Assembly (NCBI RefSeq): GCF_900066015.1
Contig: NZ_LN890655.1
Coordinates: forward strand, 1,900,726-1,964,725
Source: Candidatus Promineifilum breve
GTDB lineage: Bacteria > Chloroflexota > Anaerolineae > Promineifilales > Promineifilaceae
DNA: 64,000 bases
Reading direction: 5' to 3'
Position numbers and translations under genes: made by a program. Below, in pieces: positions 26,389 to 34,131 of this stretch. Within the stretch, counting starts at the first letter, position 1. Each line of letters begins with the position of its first letter. Under the pieces are notes generated by a model. The model made no database searches and was not told the origin of the DNA. It worked only from the letters and a program-made list of their open reading frames with translations.

Positions 26389-27150
26389 CTAAACATGCAA
26401 CGCCTCATCCGACGGCCGCGCGCTCTGCCCGGCCACCAACGGTTGCGGCACGATTTCGTCGCGGACGATCACGCCATCGGCCAGGGTGATGATGCGCCGC
26501 GTGTGGCGGGCGATCCACGGGTCGTGGGTGACGAACAGGATGGTGATGCCCTGCTCGCCGTTGAGCCGCTGGAAGATCGCCATCACTTCCGTGCCCGACT
26601 TGCTGTCCAGATTGCCGGTCGGCTCGTCGGCCAGGATGATGGCCGGCTCGTTGACCAGGGCGCGGGCGATGGCGACGCGCTGCTGCTGGCCGCCGGAGAG
26701 TTCGCTGGGCCGGTGGTCGATGCGGTCGCCCAGGCCGACCATCTCCAGGGCGCGGCGGGCGCGTTCGTGGCGCTGGCCCTGGGCGGCGTAGATGAGCGGC
26801 AGTTCGACCTGTTGCACGGCGGGCATCCGCGGCAACAGGTTGAAATTCTGGAAGACGAAGCCGATCTTGCGGTTACGGATGTCGGCCAGATCGTCGTCGC
26901 TGAGGGCGCTGACGTCGGTGCCGTCCAGCAGATAGCTGCCGGTGCTCGGCTGGTCGAGCGCGCCGAGCATGTTCATCATCGTCGACTTGCCGGAGCCGGA
27001 CGGCCCCATGATAGCCACGAATTCGCCCGCGCCGATCTCGACCGAGACGCCGTTCAGCGCGCGGACTTCGTGCTCGCCCATCTGGTAGACCTTGGTCATC
27101 TCGCGGATGACGATGACCGGCGGCCGGCCGTTGGATGCAATATCGCTCAT
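26389..27150 (-). CDS. MacB-type ABC transporter ATPase
   Basis: 253 residues. All motifs are intact: Walker [11 protein letters not shown]-loop FQNFNLLPRM, signature LSGGQQQR, Walker [12 protein letters not shown] and H-loop VTHDPWIARHT. The Y-aromatic A-loop is in TKVYQMGEHEV. The gene starts 8 bp after the adaptor's stop, in the same transcript, and is followed by two permeases. In the LolD/MacB subfamily the ATPase usually works as a homodimer beneath a permease dimer; here it may serve a heterodimer. Confidence 0.95.
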   Translation of the reverse strand: MSDIASNGRPPVIVIREMTKVYQMGEHEVRALNGVSVEIGAGEFVAIMGPSGSGKSTMMNMLGALDQPSTGSYLLDGTDVSALSDDDLADIRNRKIGFVFQNFNLLPRMPAVQQVELPLIYAAQGQRHERARRALEMVGLGDRIDHRPSELSGGQQQRVAIARALVNEPAIILADEPTGNLDSKSGTEVMAIFQRLNGEQGITILFVTHDPWIARHTRRIITLADGVIVRDEIVPQPLVAGQSARPSDEALHV

Positions 27151-27158
27151 CTTGCCTC

Positions 27159-28733
27159 TTATTCCGACGCGCCGAAGAAGCCGCCCAGGCCCTCGCGCTC
27201 GTTGGTCAGGACGACCACGTCCCCTGCGCTCAGGCCGCTGAGCACCTCGCTAAATTGCTCGTTGCGCAGCCCGGTCTCGACGACGACCTCTTCAATCGTC
27301 CCGTCGGCGCGGCGGATGAGGACGAATGCCTCGCCCGTTTCGCGGTTCAGGCGCACGGCCCAGTTGGGCACGACGAGCACGCCGTCCAGCTCATCGACGG
27401 TGATGGCCGCGCTGGCGCTCATGCCGGGGCGCAAATCGAAGGCGGTGTCGTTATCGATGTTGATCGTCACCAGATAGGTGACCACGCCCGACGTGGCGGT
27501 CGAGGTCGGGGCGATCTCGCTGACGATGCCCTCCACCGGCGTATCGGGCAGAGCATCGAGGGTGATGCTGACCGGCTGGCCCACGTCCACGCGGTCGATG
27601 TCGATCTCATCAACGTTGACCGTGATGTGGTAGGCGGCCTCATCCAGGATGGTGATGGCCGGCGCGCCGGGCGCGGCTTGTTCCCCTTCGCGCACCAGGA
27701 CGGAGGCGACACGGCCGTCGATCGGGGCGATGATTTGACCCTGCCGCAGGCGCAATTGGGCCAGTTCCAGATTGGTGCGGGCCGAGGCCACCTGGGCCTC
27801 CAGAATAGCCGTCTCCTGATCCGAAGGTTTCTCCAATTGCAGGTCGGCGGCGGCGCGGGCGCGGGCCAATTGGGCCTCGGCCGCGGCCACGTTGCCCTCG
27901 GCGGCGGCCACACCGGCGGTGGCCCCGGCGATAGTCGCGTCAACGACCTGAATGTCGGCCGGGCCGGCGGGGTTGTTCACGTCGGACAGCGCCGCCTCGG
28001 CCGCTTGCAGGTTCAGCGTGGCCGCTTCCAGCGCGGCGCGGGCCTGCTCCTCCGGCACGCCCAGGCCGGGGCAGACCTCATCTTGCTGGTTCGTGCCCGG
28101 CACGGTGAAGGTGATGCATTCAATGGTCTTGTTATATGTCTCCTGGGCCTGCTTCTGCTGCTGGCGGGCGGCCGAGACCTGGGCTTCGGCCTGGGCGATC
28201 TGGCCCGGCGTGGCCCCGGCCAGCAGTTGCGCCCGCTGGGCCTGGGCCTGCTGAACGGAAGCCTGGGCCGAAGCCAGGTTGGCCTGGGCCACCTGGACGT
28301 TGGCCTCGGCCGCCTGCACGTCGGCCTGCGATGAGGCCAGTTGGGCCGGGCTGGGGTCGCTCTCCAGCCGCTGGGCCATCGTCAACTCCTGGATGCGCAG
28401 CGCGTCTTCGGCCTGCTGCACGGCCAGAATGAGTTCGGCCGTGTCCAGTTGGGCCAGCACGTCGCCGGCGGTCACTTGCTGGCCGCGCACGGCGTCCAGC
28501 GCGAGGATGGTTCCGTTGAGGCCAAAGGTAAGCGTCACCAGCGACTCCGGCTCAATGGCCCCGGTGGCGTTGACGGTCGAGGCGATGCGGTCGAGGGTCA
28601 CCTCGGCCTCACGCAGGATTTCAAATTCTTGTTCGGCGGCGGCCTGTTGGCGGCGGGTCAGAAAGAAGATACCCGCGCCGACGAGGGCCACCACCAGGAT
28701 GACGAGGAGGATGTTCCTGAGATTACGAGACAT
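27159..28733 (-). CDS. HlyD/MacA-type membrane-fusion (adaptor) protein
   Basis: 524 residues. An N-terminal membrane anchor (RNILLVILVVALVGAGIFFLT) is followed by the first lipoyl half (VRGQQVTAGDVLAQLDTAEL). A long helical hairpin (~100-320) then runs on with Ala/Gln-rich heptads. The second lipoyl half (IIAPIDGRVASVLVREGEQ) and beta-barrel/membrane-proximal domains close the protein. A short non-helical insertion with two Cys (TIECITFTVPGTNQQDEVCPGLG) interrupts the hairpin, perhaps a disulfide-tied tip. First gene of the operon, with a good promoter about 110 bp upstream. Confidence 0.92.
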   Translation of the reverse strand: MSRNLRNILLVILVVALVGAGIFFLTRRQQAAAEQEFEILREAEVTLDRIASTVNATGAIEPESLVTLTFGLNGTILALDAVRGQQVTAGDVLAQLDTAELILAVQQAEDALRIQELTMAQRLESDPSPAQLASSQADVQAAEANVQVAQANLASAQASVQQAQAQRAQLLAGATPGQIAQAEAQVSAARQQQKQAQETYNKTIECITFTVPGTNQQDEVCPGLGVPEEQARAALEAATLNLQAAEAALSDVNNPAGPADIQVVDATIAGATAGVAAAEGNVAAAEAQLARARAAADLQLEKPSDQETAILEAQVASARTNLELAQLRLRQGQIIAPIDGRVASVLVREGEQAAPGAPAITILDEAAYHITVNVDEIDIDRVDVGQPVSITLDALPDTPVEGIVSEIAPTSTATSGVVTYLVTINIDNDTAFDLRPGMSASAAITVDELDGVLVVPNWAVRLNRETGEAFVLIRRADGTIEEVVVETGLRNEQFSEVLSGLSAGDVVVLTNEREGLGGFFGASE

Positions 28734-28842
28734 AGATTATTCCACACCGCACTTGAAGCAGGCTCCGGCGAATGACCGGGGACGGCCGAATGGCGATTGC
28801 TCCTATTTGTTGAAGACCGGCGCACCGTGACGCCAATCCATG

Positions 28843-28871
28843 ATTATAGGATAAATGGGGGAAAGTGACAG
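28843..28871 (-). promoter_or_regulatory. Promoter of the second MacB-type operon
   Basis: On the minus strand CTGTCA (28871-28866), a 17-bp spacer and a perfect TATAAT (28848-28843) lie about 110 nt before ATG 28733. Confidence 0.55.
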
Positions 28872-28980
28872 TAGAATTATTAGCGGGCGATCATACTGTG
28901 TGCTACCTGACAACGCCCACGGTAGAGATGAGACTAGCGCAACTCGTTTCCCAAGACCAAAGGCGATTGGTAGACCTCGC

Positions 28981-29009
28981 TTTACGGAGGCAAGTATCTC
29001 GCGTACAAT
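28981..29009 (+). promoter_or_regulatory. Promoter giving a leaderless transcript
   Basis: TTTACG (28981-28986), a 17-bp spacer and TACAAT (29004-29009). The expected start site is the A of ATG 29016 itself. Confidence 0.45.
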
Positions 29010-29015
29010 AAATAC

Positions 29016-29327
29016 ATGGTTCCCAATGCTGAAGCCATCCTCGCCGACAGCGCCAAACGCCTCTTCCCCAGTTTGTCGAAAGACGAGGCACTGGCCGCCC
29101 TGCTCTTGGAACGCGCCCAACGCAACCTGATCAAGTATCAGAGCCAGGCGCGGCAGTATGAGGCGAAGTATCAACGTCCGTTCGACGAGTTCCGCCAGAC
29201 GATTGTCGATGGCGAACCGGCCGAGGGCGAAGAGCAGGATTACTTCGACTGGGAGTTGGCCGTCACCGGCGCGGCCGATATGACGCTGGAGATCGGAGGC
29301 CTGAGCGAAATTCTCGAACCGAATTGA
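29016..29327 (+). CDS. Small hypothetical protein, possible orphan toxin-antitoxin component
   Basis: 103 residues, mostly helical in the first 60 (DEALAALLLERAQRNLIKYQSQARQYEAKY in pieces: ALAALLLERAQRN and YQSQARQYEAKY), then an acidic stretch and EQDYFDWELAVTGAADMTLEI. I recall similar short proteins in Cyanobacteria and Chloroflexota beside toxin-like genes, but no toxin follows here; the next gene is a VOC protein starting 5 bp after the stop. The mRNA is probably leaderless, since the -10 hexamer ends 6 nt before the ATG. Function unknown. Confidence 0.6.
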   Translation: MVPNAEAILADSAKRLFPSLSKDEALAALLLERAQRNLIKYQSQARQYEAKYQRPFDEFRQTIVDGEPAEGEEQDYFDWELAVTGAADMTLEIGGLSEILEPN

Positions 29328-29332
29328 ATAAG

Positions 29333-29740
29333 ATGGATTGGAAACTAGAAGTAGTGGTCGTACCCGTAGCCGACATCGACACGGCCAAGCATTTCTATGC
29401 CGAGCAAGTTGGCTTCGTCGTTGACCACGATACCCGTATCGGCGACAGTGTGCGCGTGGTGCAATTGACGCCGCCCGGCTCGGGTTGCTCCATCGTCATC
29501 GGCATGGGCCTGGGCAACGACATGCCGCCCGGGTCGATCAAAGGGCTGCAAGTGGTCGTGGATGACGTCGATGCCGCCCACGCCCAACTGGTCGCCGGGG
29601 GTGTCCTTGTCAGCCCGGTCAGCCACTTCGAGGGAGCGACGCTGGTCGAGGGGCGCGGTGGGCCGTGGAATTCGTTTATCTTCTTTGATGACCCGGATGG
29701 GAATTCGTGGGCGGTGCAGGAGCGGGCGAAAGACGATTGA
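29333..29740 (+). CDS. VOC family protein (glyoxalase/dioxygenase fold)
   Basis: 135 residues from ATG 29333; a TTG at 29324 overlapping the previous stop is less likely. It has one VOC module: LEVVVVPVADIDTAKHFYAEQVGF, then VRVVQLTPPGSGCSIVIG, LQVVVDDVDAAHAQLVAGG, and FDDPDGNSWAVQE. The DPDGN turn before the last metal-ligand strand is typical of the glyoxalase-like group. Substrate unknown. It is probably cotranscribed with the preceding small gene. Confidence 0.85.
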   Translation: MDWKLEVVVVPVADIDTAKHFYAEQVGFVVDHDTRIGDSVRVVQLTPPGSGCSIVIGMGLGNDMPPGSIKGLQVVVDDVDAAHAQLVAGGVLVSPVSHFEGATLVEGRGGPWNSFIFFDDPDGNSWAVQERAKDD

Positions 29741-29792
29741 GGCAGGAACCGAACGCTACCTCATCGTGCGTCAGTATTTTCTCTTTAAATCA

Positions 29793-29801
29793 TGGTATAA
29801 T
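29793..29801 (+). promoter_or_regulatory. Extended -10 promoter of the VapBC-like operon
   Basis: TGGTATAAT, in the word CATGGTATAAT, which also precedes the DUF433/DUF5615 pair at 57301-57311. It lies 17 nt before ATG 29819. Confidence 0.6.
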
Positions 29802-29818
29802 TTCGACTGGGTGTACTG

Positions 29819-30049
29819 ATGATTACCTATCAGGATATTGTTGTTGCTGTTAGGCAACTGCCGAATGAAAAACGGCTCACATTAATGGAAGAACTGGTCC
29901 ATTTGCTGGCCGCGGAATGGCGGCCGCCGCGAACCGGCGAATCGTCGCTGCCTCGTGTGCGAGGCATGCTTAAGCCGGCCGGCCCTATCCCTTCAGATCG
30001 CGAATTACGCGACTCGCACACCGATTACCTGATTGAAAAATACAATTGA
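29819..30049 (+). CDS. Antitoxin-like protein upstream of a PIN-domain toxin
   Basis: 76 residues. The N-terminal half (MITYQDIVVAVRQLPNEKRLTLMEEL in pieces: VVAVRQLPNEKRL) is helical, and the C-terminal half is Pro/Arg-rich and probably disordered until it wraps the toxin. There is no clear ribbon-helix-helix or AbrB motif, so its family is not assigned. Role inferred from position: the toxin ATG overlaps its stop codon by one base. Typically such antitoxins neutralise the toxin and repress the promoter. Confidence 0.7.
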   Translation: MITYQDIVVAVRQLPNEKRLTLMEELVHLLAAEWRPPRTGESSLPRVRGMLKPAGPIPSDRELRDSHTDYLIEKYN

Positions 30050-30471
30050 TGCGCGTTTTGCTGGACACGAATGTCATTCTCGATCTGTTCCTGGACCGAG
30101 CACCGTTTGCCGATGCGGCGGCGACACTGTGGCTGGCCCACGAACGAGAACAACTCAGCGCCTACGTCGCCGCCATCACACCGATTAACCTTTTCTACAT
30201 CGCTCGCAAACTGAAAGGCGAGGAAACAGCCAGAAAGGCAGTTGTTGAGTTACTGGCTGCGTTAAATGTTTGCGCGCTAGACCACGGCGCTTTGAAGTCT
30301 GCTCTGTCACTTCCCTTTCGTGACTACGAAGACGCTGTGCAGCATGCGGCTGCCAGCGCCGCGGGGTTAGATGCAATAATCACCCGGAACGAAAAAGACT
30401 TCTCCGCCGCGACCCTACCCGTATTCACTCCAATCGAGTTCATTGAACAATACTTACCCACACAGGAATAG
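30049..30471 (+). CDS. PIN-domain (VapC-like) toxin ribonuclease
   Basis: 140 residues from ATG 30049, which shares its A with the stop of the antitoxin gene. PIN motifs are present: the N-terminal LLDTNVILD with the first catalytic Asp, then a helical core, FRDYEDAVQHAAA with acidic residues, and ITRNEKDFSAATLPVFTP at the C-terminus. VapC enzymes cleave tRNA or rRNA when freed from the antitoxin. The target is unknown. Part of a run of accessory genes. Confidence 0.88.
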   Translation: MRVLLDTNVILDLFLDRAPFADAAATLWLAHEREQLSAYVAAITPINLFYIARKLKGEETARKAVVELLAALNVCALDHGALKSALSLPFRDYEDAVQHAAASAAGLDAIITRNEKDFSAATLPVFTPIEFIEQYLPTQE

Positions 30472-30648
30472 GTGGCTAACTGTCAAGTCCAAGGCTCTGT
30501 TGAGCGTCGCGCGTGGTTGCTCGACGTGATTGCCGACTTTCGGCCGCAATAATCCAGAAAGCCCACGCCGCTGCCTAGCTGTCCGTCAACGCGGCTGCCC
30601 AGTCATCGTGATACAGTGTCACTATCCGGTCGGTCATACAAAATTCCT

Positions 30649-30924
30649 CTATGTTATTGAGCGTTTGAGAGTGTAGACGTATTCCCCGCCCGATGTTCCT
30701 CCTGCTATAGCGACCAATTCCCAACCCTCATCCCCTCGCTCGTTTAGGTAGTCCCAGATTTTTCTTGCACGCTCTGGCGAGAATACTTCCAGATCTTTTG
30801 CCTGTATCAGAACCTTATCAATAAGGCTGGCCCTTTGTGTGGTTGTGCTTCCTGTCGGTTTTCCATTTACGGCCACAACCCCTCCGGACGAGGTTACTAC
30901 GACTAGATATTCAAATCTTTGCAC
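30649..30924 (-). CDS. DUF4177-like small protein
   Basis: 91 residues from GTG 30924, supported by AGAGGAGG just upstream. The pattern FEYLVVVTSS at the start and LNERGDEGWELVAIAGG near the end with a final YVYTLKR matches the DUF4177 family, small beta-alpha proteins of unknown role. The 177 bp between its stop and the PIN toxin gene hold only a possible short remnant on the minus strand (MTDRIVTLYHDDW). Confidence 0.65.
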   Translation of the reverse strand: MQRFEYLVVVTSSGGVVAVNGKPTGSTTTQRASLIDKVLIQAKDLEVFSPERARKIWDYLNERGDEGWELVAIAGGTSGGEYVYTLKRSIT

Positions 30925-31085
30925 ACTGCCCTCCTCTATTCTTCTGAAAAGTATAAATTATCAGCACTTACGAAACGGAATATAGCGTAAAGCAAAATGG
31001 GCAACACACTATCAAATGTGTGTTACCCACCAGGAATACAAATCAACAGCCCGCTAGCCAGAGGCATTTACTCAAATATGTACTA

Positions 31086-31154
31086 CCACCGCTCCAACCC
31101 ATGTGCCGCCTCCATGATCGCCTCACTCGGCGTCATTTGGTCGTAGACGTTGCC
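31086..31154 (-). pseudogene. Decayed fragment of an lpdA 3' end
   Basis: On the minus strand this reads NVYDQMTPSEAIMEAAHGLE, very close to the true LpdA end (NVHAHPTLSEALMEAAHGVE) about 1 kb away. Over roughly 56 bp, about 80% of bases match. A stop follows two codons later. The antirepressor gene lies between fragment and intact gene. Confidence 0.6.
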
Positions 31155-31223
31155 CTCAAACAAACACTGCTAGCAAAACCCCAAACCGCCCCGCCAGCGC
31201 CCGAATCTGCCGCGCAATGAATC

Positions 31224-32012
31224 TCAGAATGGCAAATCTCCTTCAATATTCTCCCGCCACTCGTTGAGCCAATTCATCGCAACTTGGAACTTAGAACCCG
31301 GTAGCTGCTTATAACCTGTAATCCCAAACTTGCGATACAACTCCCCATAAACCGCGCCATATTCGTTGCGACCACTACTCTTCCCTAGCTTCAACGCCAC
31401 GGTCTTGACTGCCTGGCTGATTTGGCTGGCTTGGTCGGGCGTAACATAGCGGCCCGGATCGCCAATTGTTGATTCCAGTTGTTCCAGCCGCACCTCGTGC
31501 TGATCCAATCGAGACTCAAGGATGAGTTGATGCCGAGCCAATTTCGCCAAGGCTTGGAAGGTTTTATAAGCCTGAGCGGCCGGGGAGTCAGTTTGTAGTA
31601 GCGCCTCAAAGTCCGTGTCGGGGTTCAACCGGCCTTCGTGGAACGCCTCGGCCAGGACTTGGTAGCATTCCTTCTTATATCGGATGATCTTGTCCTTGAT
31701 ATCCTCTCTCACCCGACCGGCGCTTAGCCCAAAGAGAAACCCGCTGATATAGTCGAGAGGGAGGCAGAGCATCGTGCGACGCTGATCCTGACCCTGCGTG
31801 TTCGTAACGAACACGGAGATATTCTCCACTACTTCGGACAGGACTTCATCACGGTTGATCCGGTTTTGTTGAGAAGACCAGGATACTCCCAACAAATCAC
31901 AAATAGGGCGGACGGGAACGTAAACGGTGCCGTCTTTGGACCGAACGGCCACGATCTCATCACCGTAGAACTCAACCGTCTTTTGCTCGACAACAGAGAG
32001 TGATTTGTCCAT
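31224..32012 (-). CDS. P22-type phage antirepressor-like protein
   Basis: 262 residues. The N-terminal ~120 match the P22_AR_N antirepressor domain: VEFYGDEIVAVRSKDGTVYVPVRPICDLLG, seen here as IVAVRSKDGTVYVPV, then SWSSQQNRINRDEVL and MLCLPLDYISGFLFGLSAGRV. The rest is helical, with a C-terminal region (GRNEYGAVYGELYRKFGITGY) like those of other antirepressor C-domains. In phages such proteins inactivate repressors to trigger lysis. No other phage genes are nearby, so it is a solitary or relic gene. AT-richer than its neighbours. Confidence 0.82.
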   Translation of the reverse strand: MDKSLSVVEQKTVEFYGDEIVAVRSKDGTVYVPVRPICDLLGVSWSSQQNRINRDEVLSEVVENISVFVTNTQGQDQRRTMLCLPLDYISGFLFGLSAGRVREDIKDKIIRYKKECYQVLAEAFHEGRLNPDTDFEALLQTDSPAAQAYKTFQALAKLARHQLILESRLDQHEVRLEQLESTIGDPGRYVTPDQASQISQAVKTVALKLGKSSGRNEYGAVYGELYRKFGITGYKQLPGSKFQVAMNWLNEWRENIEGDLPF

Positions 32013-32043
32013 TTGTCGTATGTCGTTGACGAAGCATAAAACC

Positions 32044-32078
32044 TAGAAACCGAGTTTCCGGCAGAAACTCGGTTTCTT
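32044..32078. repeat. AGAAACCGAGTTT palindrome
   Basis: TAGAAACCGAGTTTC and GAAACTCGGTTTCTT surround a short loop; the run of T after it could terminate the lpdA transcript. Confidence 0.85.
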
Positions 32079-32087
32079 TTATTCTAG

Positions 32088-33479
32088 CTAAATATGGATC
32101 GGCATCCCCTCCACCCCATGTGCCGCCTCCATCAACGCCTCGCTCAGCGTCGGGTGGGCGTGGACGTTGCGGGCGATCTCCTCGGCCGTCAGTTCGTTGT
32201 TGCGGGCCAGGGTCAGCTCCGGCAGTAGCTCGGTCACGTCCGGGCCGACCAGGTGCGCGCCCAGGATTTCGCCGTACTTGGCGTCGGCGATGATCTTCAC
32301 GAAGCCGTCGCGCTCGCCCAGCCCCAGCGCCTTGCCGTTGGGCTGGAACGGGAACTGGCCGACGCGCACCTCGTAGCCCGCTTCCTTGGCCGCGGCCTCG
32401 GTGTAGCCGAAGCTGGCGACCTGCGGCTGGCCGTAGGTGCAGCGCGGCATCATGCGGAACTCCAGCGGGTGGGTCGGATGCCCGGCGATGCTCTCGGCGG
32501 CGACGATGCCCATCGCCGAAGCCACATGGGCCAGGCGGTAATCGGTGGCGACGTCGCCGATGGCGTAGATGTTGGGCACGTTGGTGCGCATGTTGCCGTC
32601 GATGGCGATATTCTTGCGCTCGGTCAGCTTGACCCCGGCCGCCTCCAGGCCGATGCCCTCGCTGTTGGGCATGAAGTTGATCGCCACCAGGCAGACCTCG
32701 GCCGCCAGCGGCTCGCTCCCCTCGACGTTGATCCGCACGCCATCGTCGGTCTTCTCGATGTCGGTGACCTTGGCGTTGGTCTGGAACTTGACGCCCAGCT
32801 TCTTGTACGACTTCTCCAGCACGTCGCTGACTTCCGGCTCCTCGTTGGGCAGCAGGTGGGGCATCATCTCCAGGATGGTCACGTCCACGCCGTAGTTGAC
32901 CCACATGTAGGCGAACTCGACGCCAATGGCCCCGCCGCCGATGATGACCACCGACTTGGGCGGGTTCTCGGCCAGGATGGCCGGGATATAGGAGATGATC
33001 TTTTTATCATCGAAATCGACGCCGGGGAACGGCCGCGGCCGGGCGCCGGTGGCGATGATGATGTTCTTGGCCGTCAGCGCGGCTTCCTTGCCGTCGTTGA
33101 GCTTGACCGCCACGCCATTCGGCCCGGTCAGTGTCCCCGCGCCGTCGTAGACGTCGATCTTGTTCTTCTTCATCAGGAAGCCGACGCCCTTCACCAGCCG
33201 GTCGGACACCTGGCGGCTGCGCTTGAAGGCGGCGTTGTAGTCGAGCTTCAGGTTGTCGAAGCTGAAGCCGAACTCCTTGGCCCGGTGTTGCAGCGTGTGG
33301 GCCACCTCGGCGTTCTTCAGCAGGGCCTTGGTGGGGATGCAGCCGATGTTGAGGCAGACGCCACCCATGTATTGCTTCTCGACGACGGCCACCTTCAATC
33401 CCAACTGCGCCGAGCGAATGGCGGCCACATAGCCGCCCGGCCCCGCCCCCAGGACTACGACATCGTATTGATCTGCCAT
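32088..33479 (-). CDS. lpdA: Dihydrolipoyl dehydrogenase (E3)
   Basis: 463 residues from ATG 33479, chosen because GGAGAAACC lies just upstream. E3 reoxidises dihydrolipoamide in pyruvate, 2-oxoglutarate or glycine-cleavage complexes, passing electrons to NAD. Visible motifs: FAD site VVLGAGPGGYVAA, redox disulfide C42/C47 in GGVCLNIGCIPTK, NAD site VIIGGGAIGVEFAY, second FAD site IYAIGDV, and C-terminal H442/E447 in HAHPTLSE. The E2/E1 genes are not in the window. A decayed copy of the gene's end lies at 31086-31154. Confidence 0.97.
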   Translation of the reverse strand: MADQYDVVVLGAGPGGYVAAIRSAQLGLKVAVVEKQYMGGVCLNIGCIPTKALLKNAEVAHTLQHRAKEFGFSFDNLKLDYNAAFKRSRQVSDRLVKGVGFLMKKNKIDVYDGAGTLTGPNGVAVKLNDGKEAALTAKNIIIATGARPRPFPGVDFDDKKIISYIPAILAENPPKSVVIIGGGAIGVEFAYMWVNYGVDVTILEMMPHLLPNEEPEVSDVLEKSYKKLGVKFQTNAKVTDIEKTDDGVRINVEGSEPLAAEVCLVAINFMPNSEGIGLEAAGVKLTERKNIAIDGNMRTNVPNIYAIGDVATDYRLAHVASAMGIVAAESIAGHPTHPLEFRMMPRCTYGQPQVASFGYTEAAAKEAGYEVRVGQFPFQPNGKALGLGERDGFVKIIADAKYGEILGAHLVGPDVTELLPELTLARNNELTAEEIARNVHAHPTLSEALMEAAHGVEGMPIHI

Positions 33480-33491
33480 TGGTTTCTCCAT

Positions 33492-33547
33492 TTAGTGGTC
33501 AGTGGACAGTGGACAGTGGTTAGTGAACAGTGGACAGTGATCAGTAG
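33492..33547. repeat. CAGTGGA-type heptamer repeat
   Basis: Tandem 7-nt units CAGTGGA/CAGTGGT fill the gap upstream of lpdA; a weak partial right arm (TTACTGGTCACT) lies near 33593-33604. Same family at 49857-49916 and 53105-53171. Confidence 0.8.
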
Positions 33548-33592
33548 GCCGGAAGTGAATTGGGTTACTGAATAACGACCTACTGCATCCTG

Positions 33593-34000
33593 TTACTGGT
33601 CACTCAGTTGATATAGCTCCACCAGGACGCCGCCCGTGCTCTTGGGATGGACGAAGGCGTATTGGCGGCCGCCGTGGCCGGCCTGGGGCTGTTCGTTGAT
33701 GAGTTGGATGTTGTGCTCACGCAGGCGGGCCATTGTGGCCTCGATGTCATCCACTTCCAGGCACAGGTGATGGATGCCGGGGCCGCGTTTCTCCAGGAAG
33801 CGCGCCACGCCGCTGTCGGTCGTCGTCGGCTTCATCAGTTCCAGATTGCTGTCGCCGACGGGCAGGAAGCCCACCTCGACGCCCTCGCTGGGCACGGACT
33901 CGGTGCGAGCCAGCTTTAGCCCCAGCGCCCCCTCCCAGAAATCCAGCGCGCCCTCCAGTTCGGGCACAATGATGGCGATGTGATTGATGCTCTTGATCAT
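33593..34000 (-). CDS. mce: Methylmalonyl-CoA epimerase
   Basis: 135 residues, the family's normal size. It interconverts (2R)- and (2S)-methylmalonyl-CoA between propionyl-CoA carboxylase and the B12 mutase. VOC fold with metal ligands in INHIAIIV (His7), GIHHLCLEVDDI and GGVLVELYQ; FVHPKSTGGVLVEL is diagnostic of this enzyme. GAGGAACTGCC precedes the ATG. It sits between lpdA and mdh, so the three likely serve central metabolism around pyruvate/propionate and the TCA cycle. Confidence 0.93.
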   Translation of the reverse strand: MIKSINHIAIIVPELEGALDFWEGALGLKLARTESVPSEGVEVGFLPVGDSNLELMKPTTTDSGVARFLEKRGPGIHHLCLEVDDIEATMARLREHNIQLINEQPQAGHGGRQYAFVHPKSTGGVLVELYQLSDQ

Positions 34001-34022
34001 GGCAGTTCCTCAAGAAGAGAAA

Positions 34023-34130
34023 CCACAGATTACACAGATTTCACAGATTTTATGCCTCTAGAAACCGAGTTTCTTCCGAGAAACTCGGTTTCTAAGAGAA
34101 AAGAATCTGTGAAATCTGTGTAATCTGTGG
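34023..34130. repeat. Nested repeat: CACAGATTT arms around an AGAAACCGAGTTT palindrome
   Basis: Perfect 27-nt outer arms (34023-34049 and 34104-34130) of CACAGATTN nonamers enclose a complete second palindrome at 34059-34094. Together they fill almost the whole mdh-mce gap. Confidence 0.93.
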
Positions 34131-34131
34131 A

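Noticed and set aside
31224-32012. A prophage around the antirepressor.
   Set aside because: No integrase, structural or lysis genes in the neighbouring sequence; neighbours are housekeeping genes.
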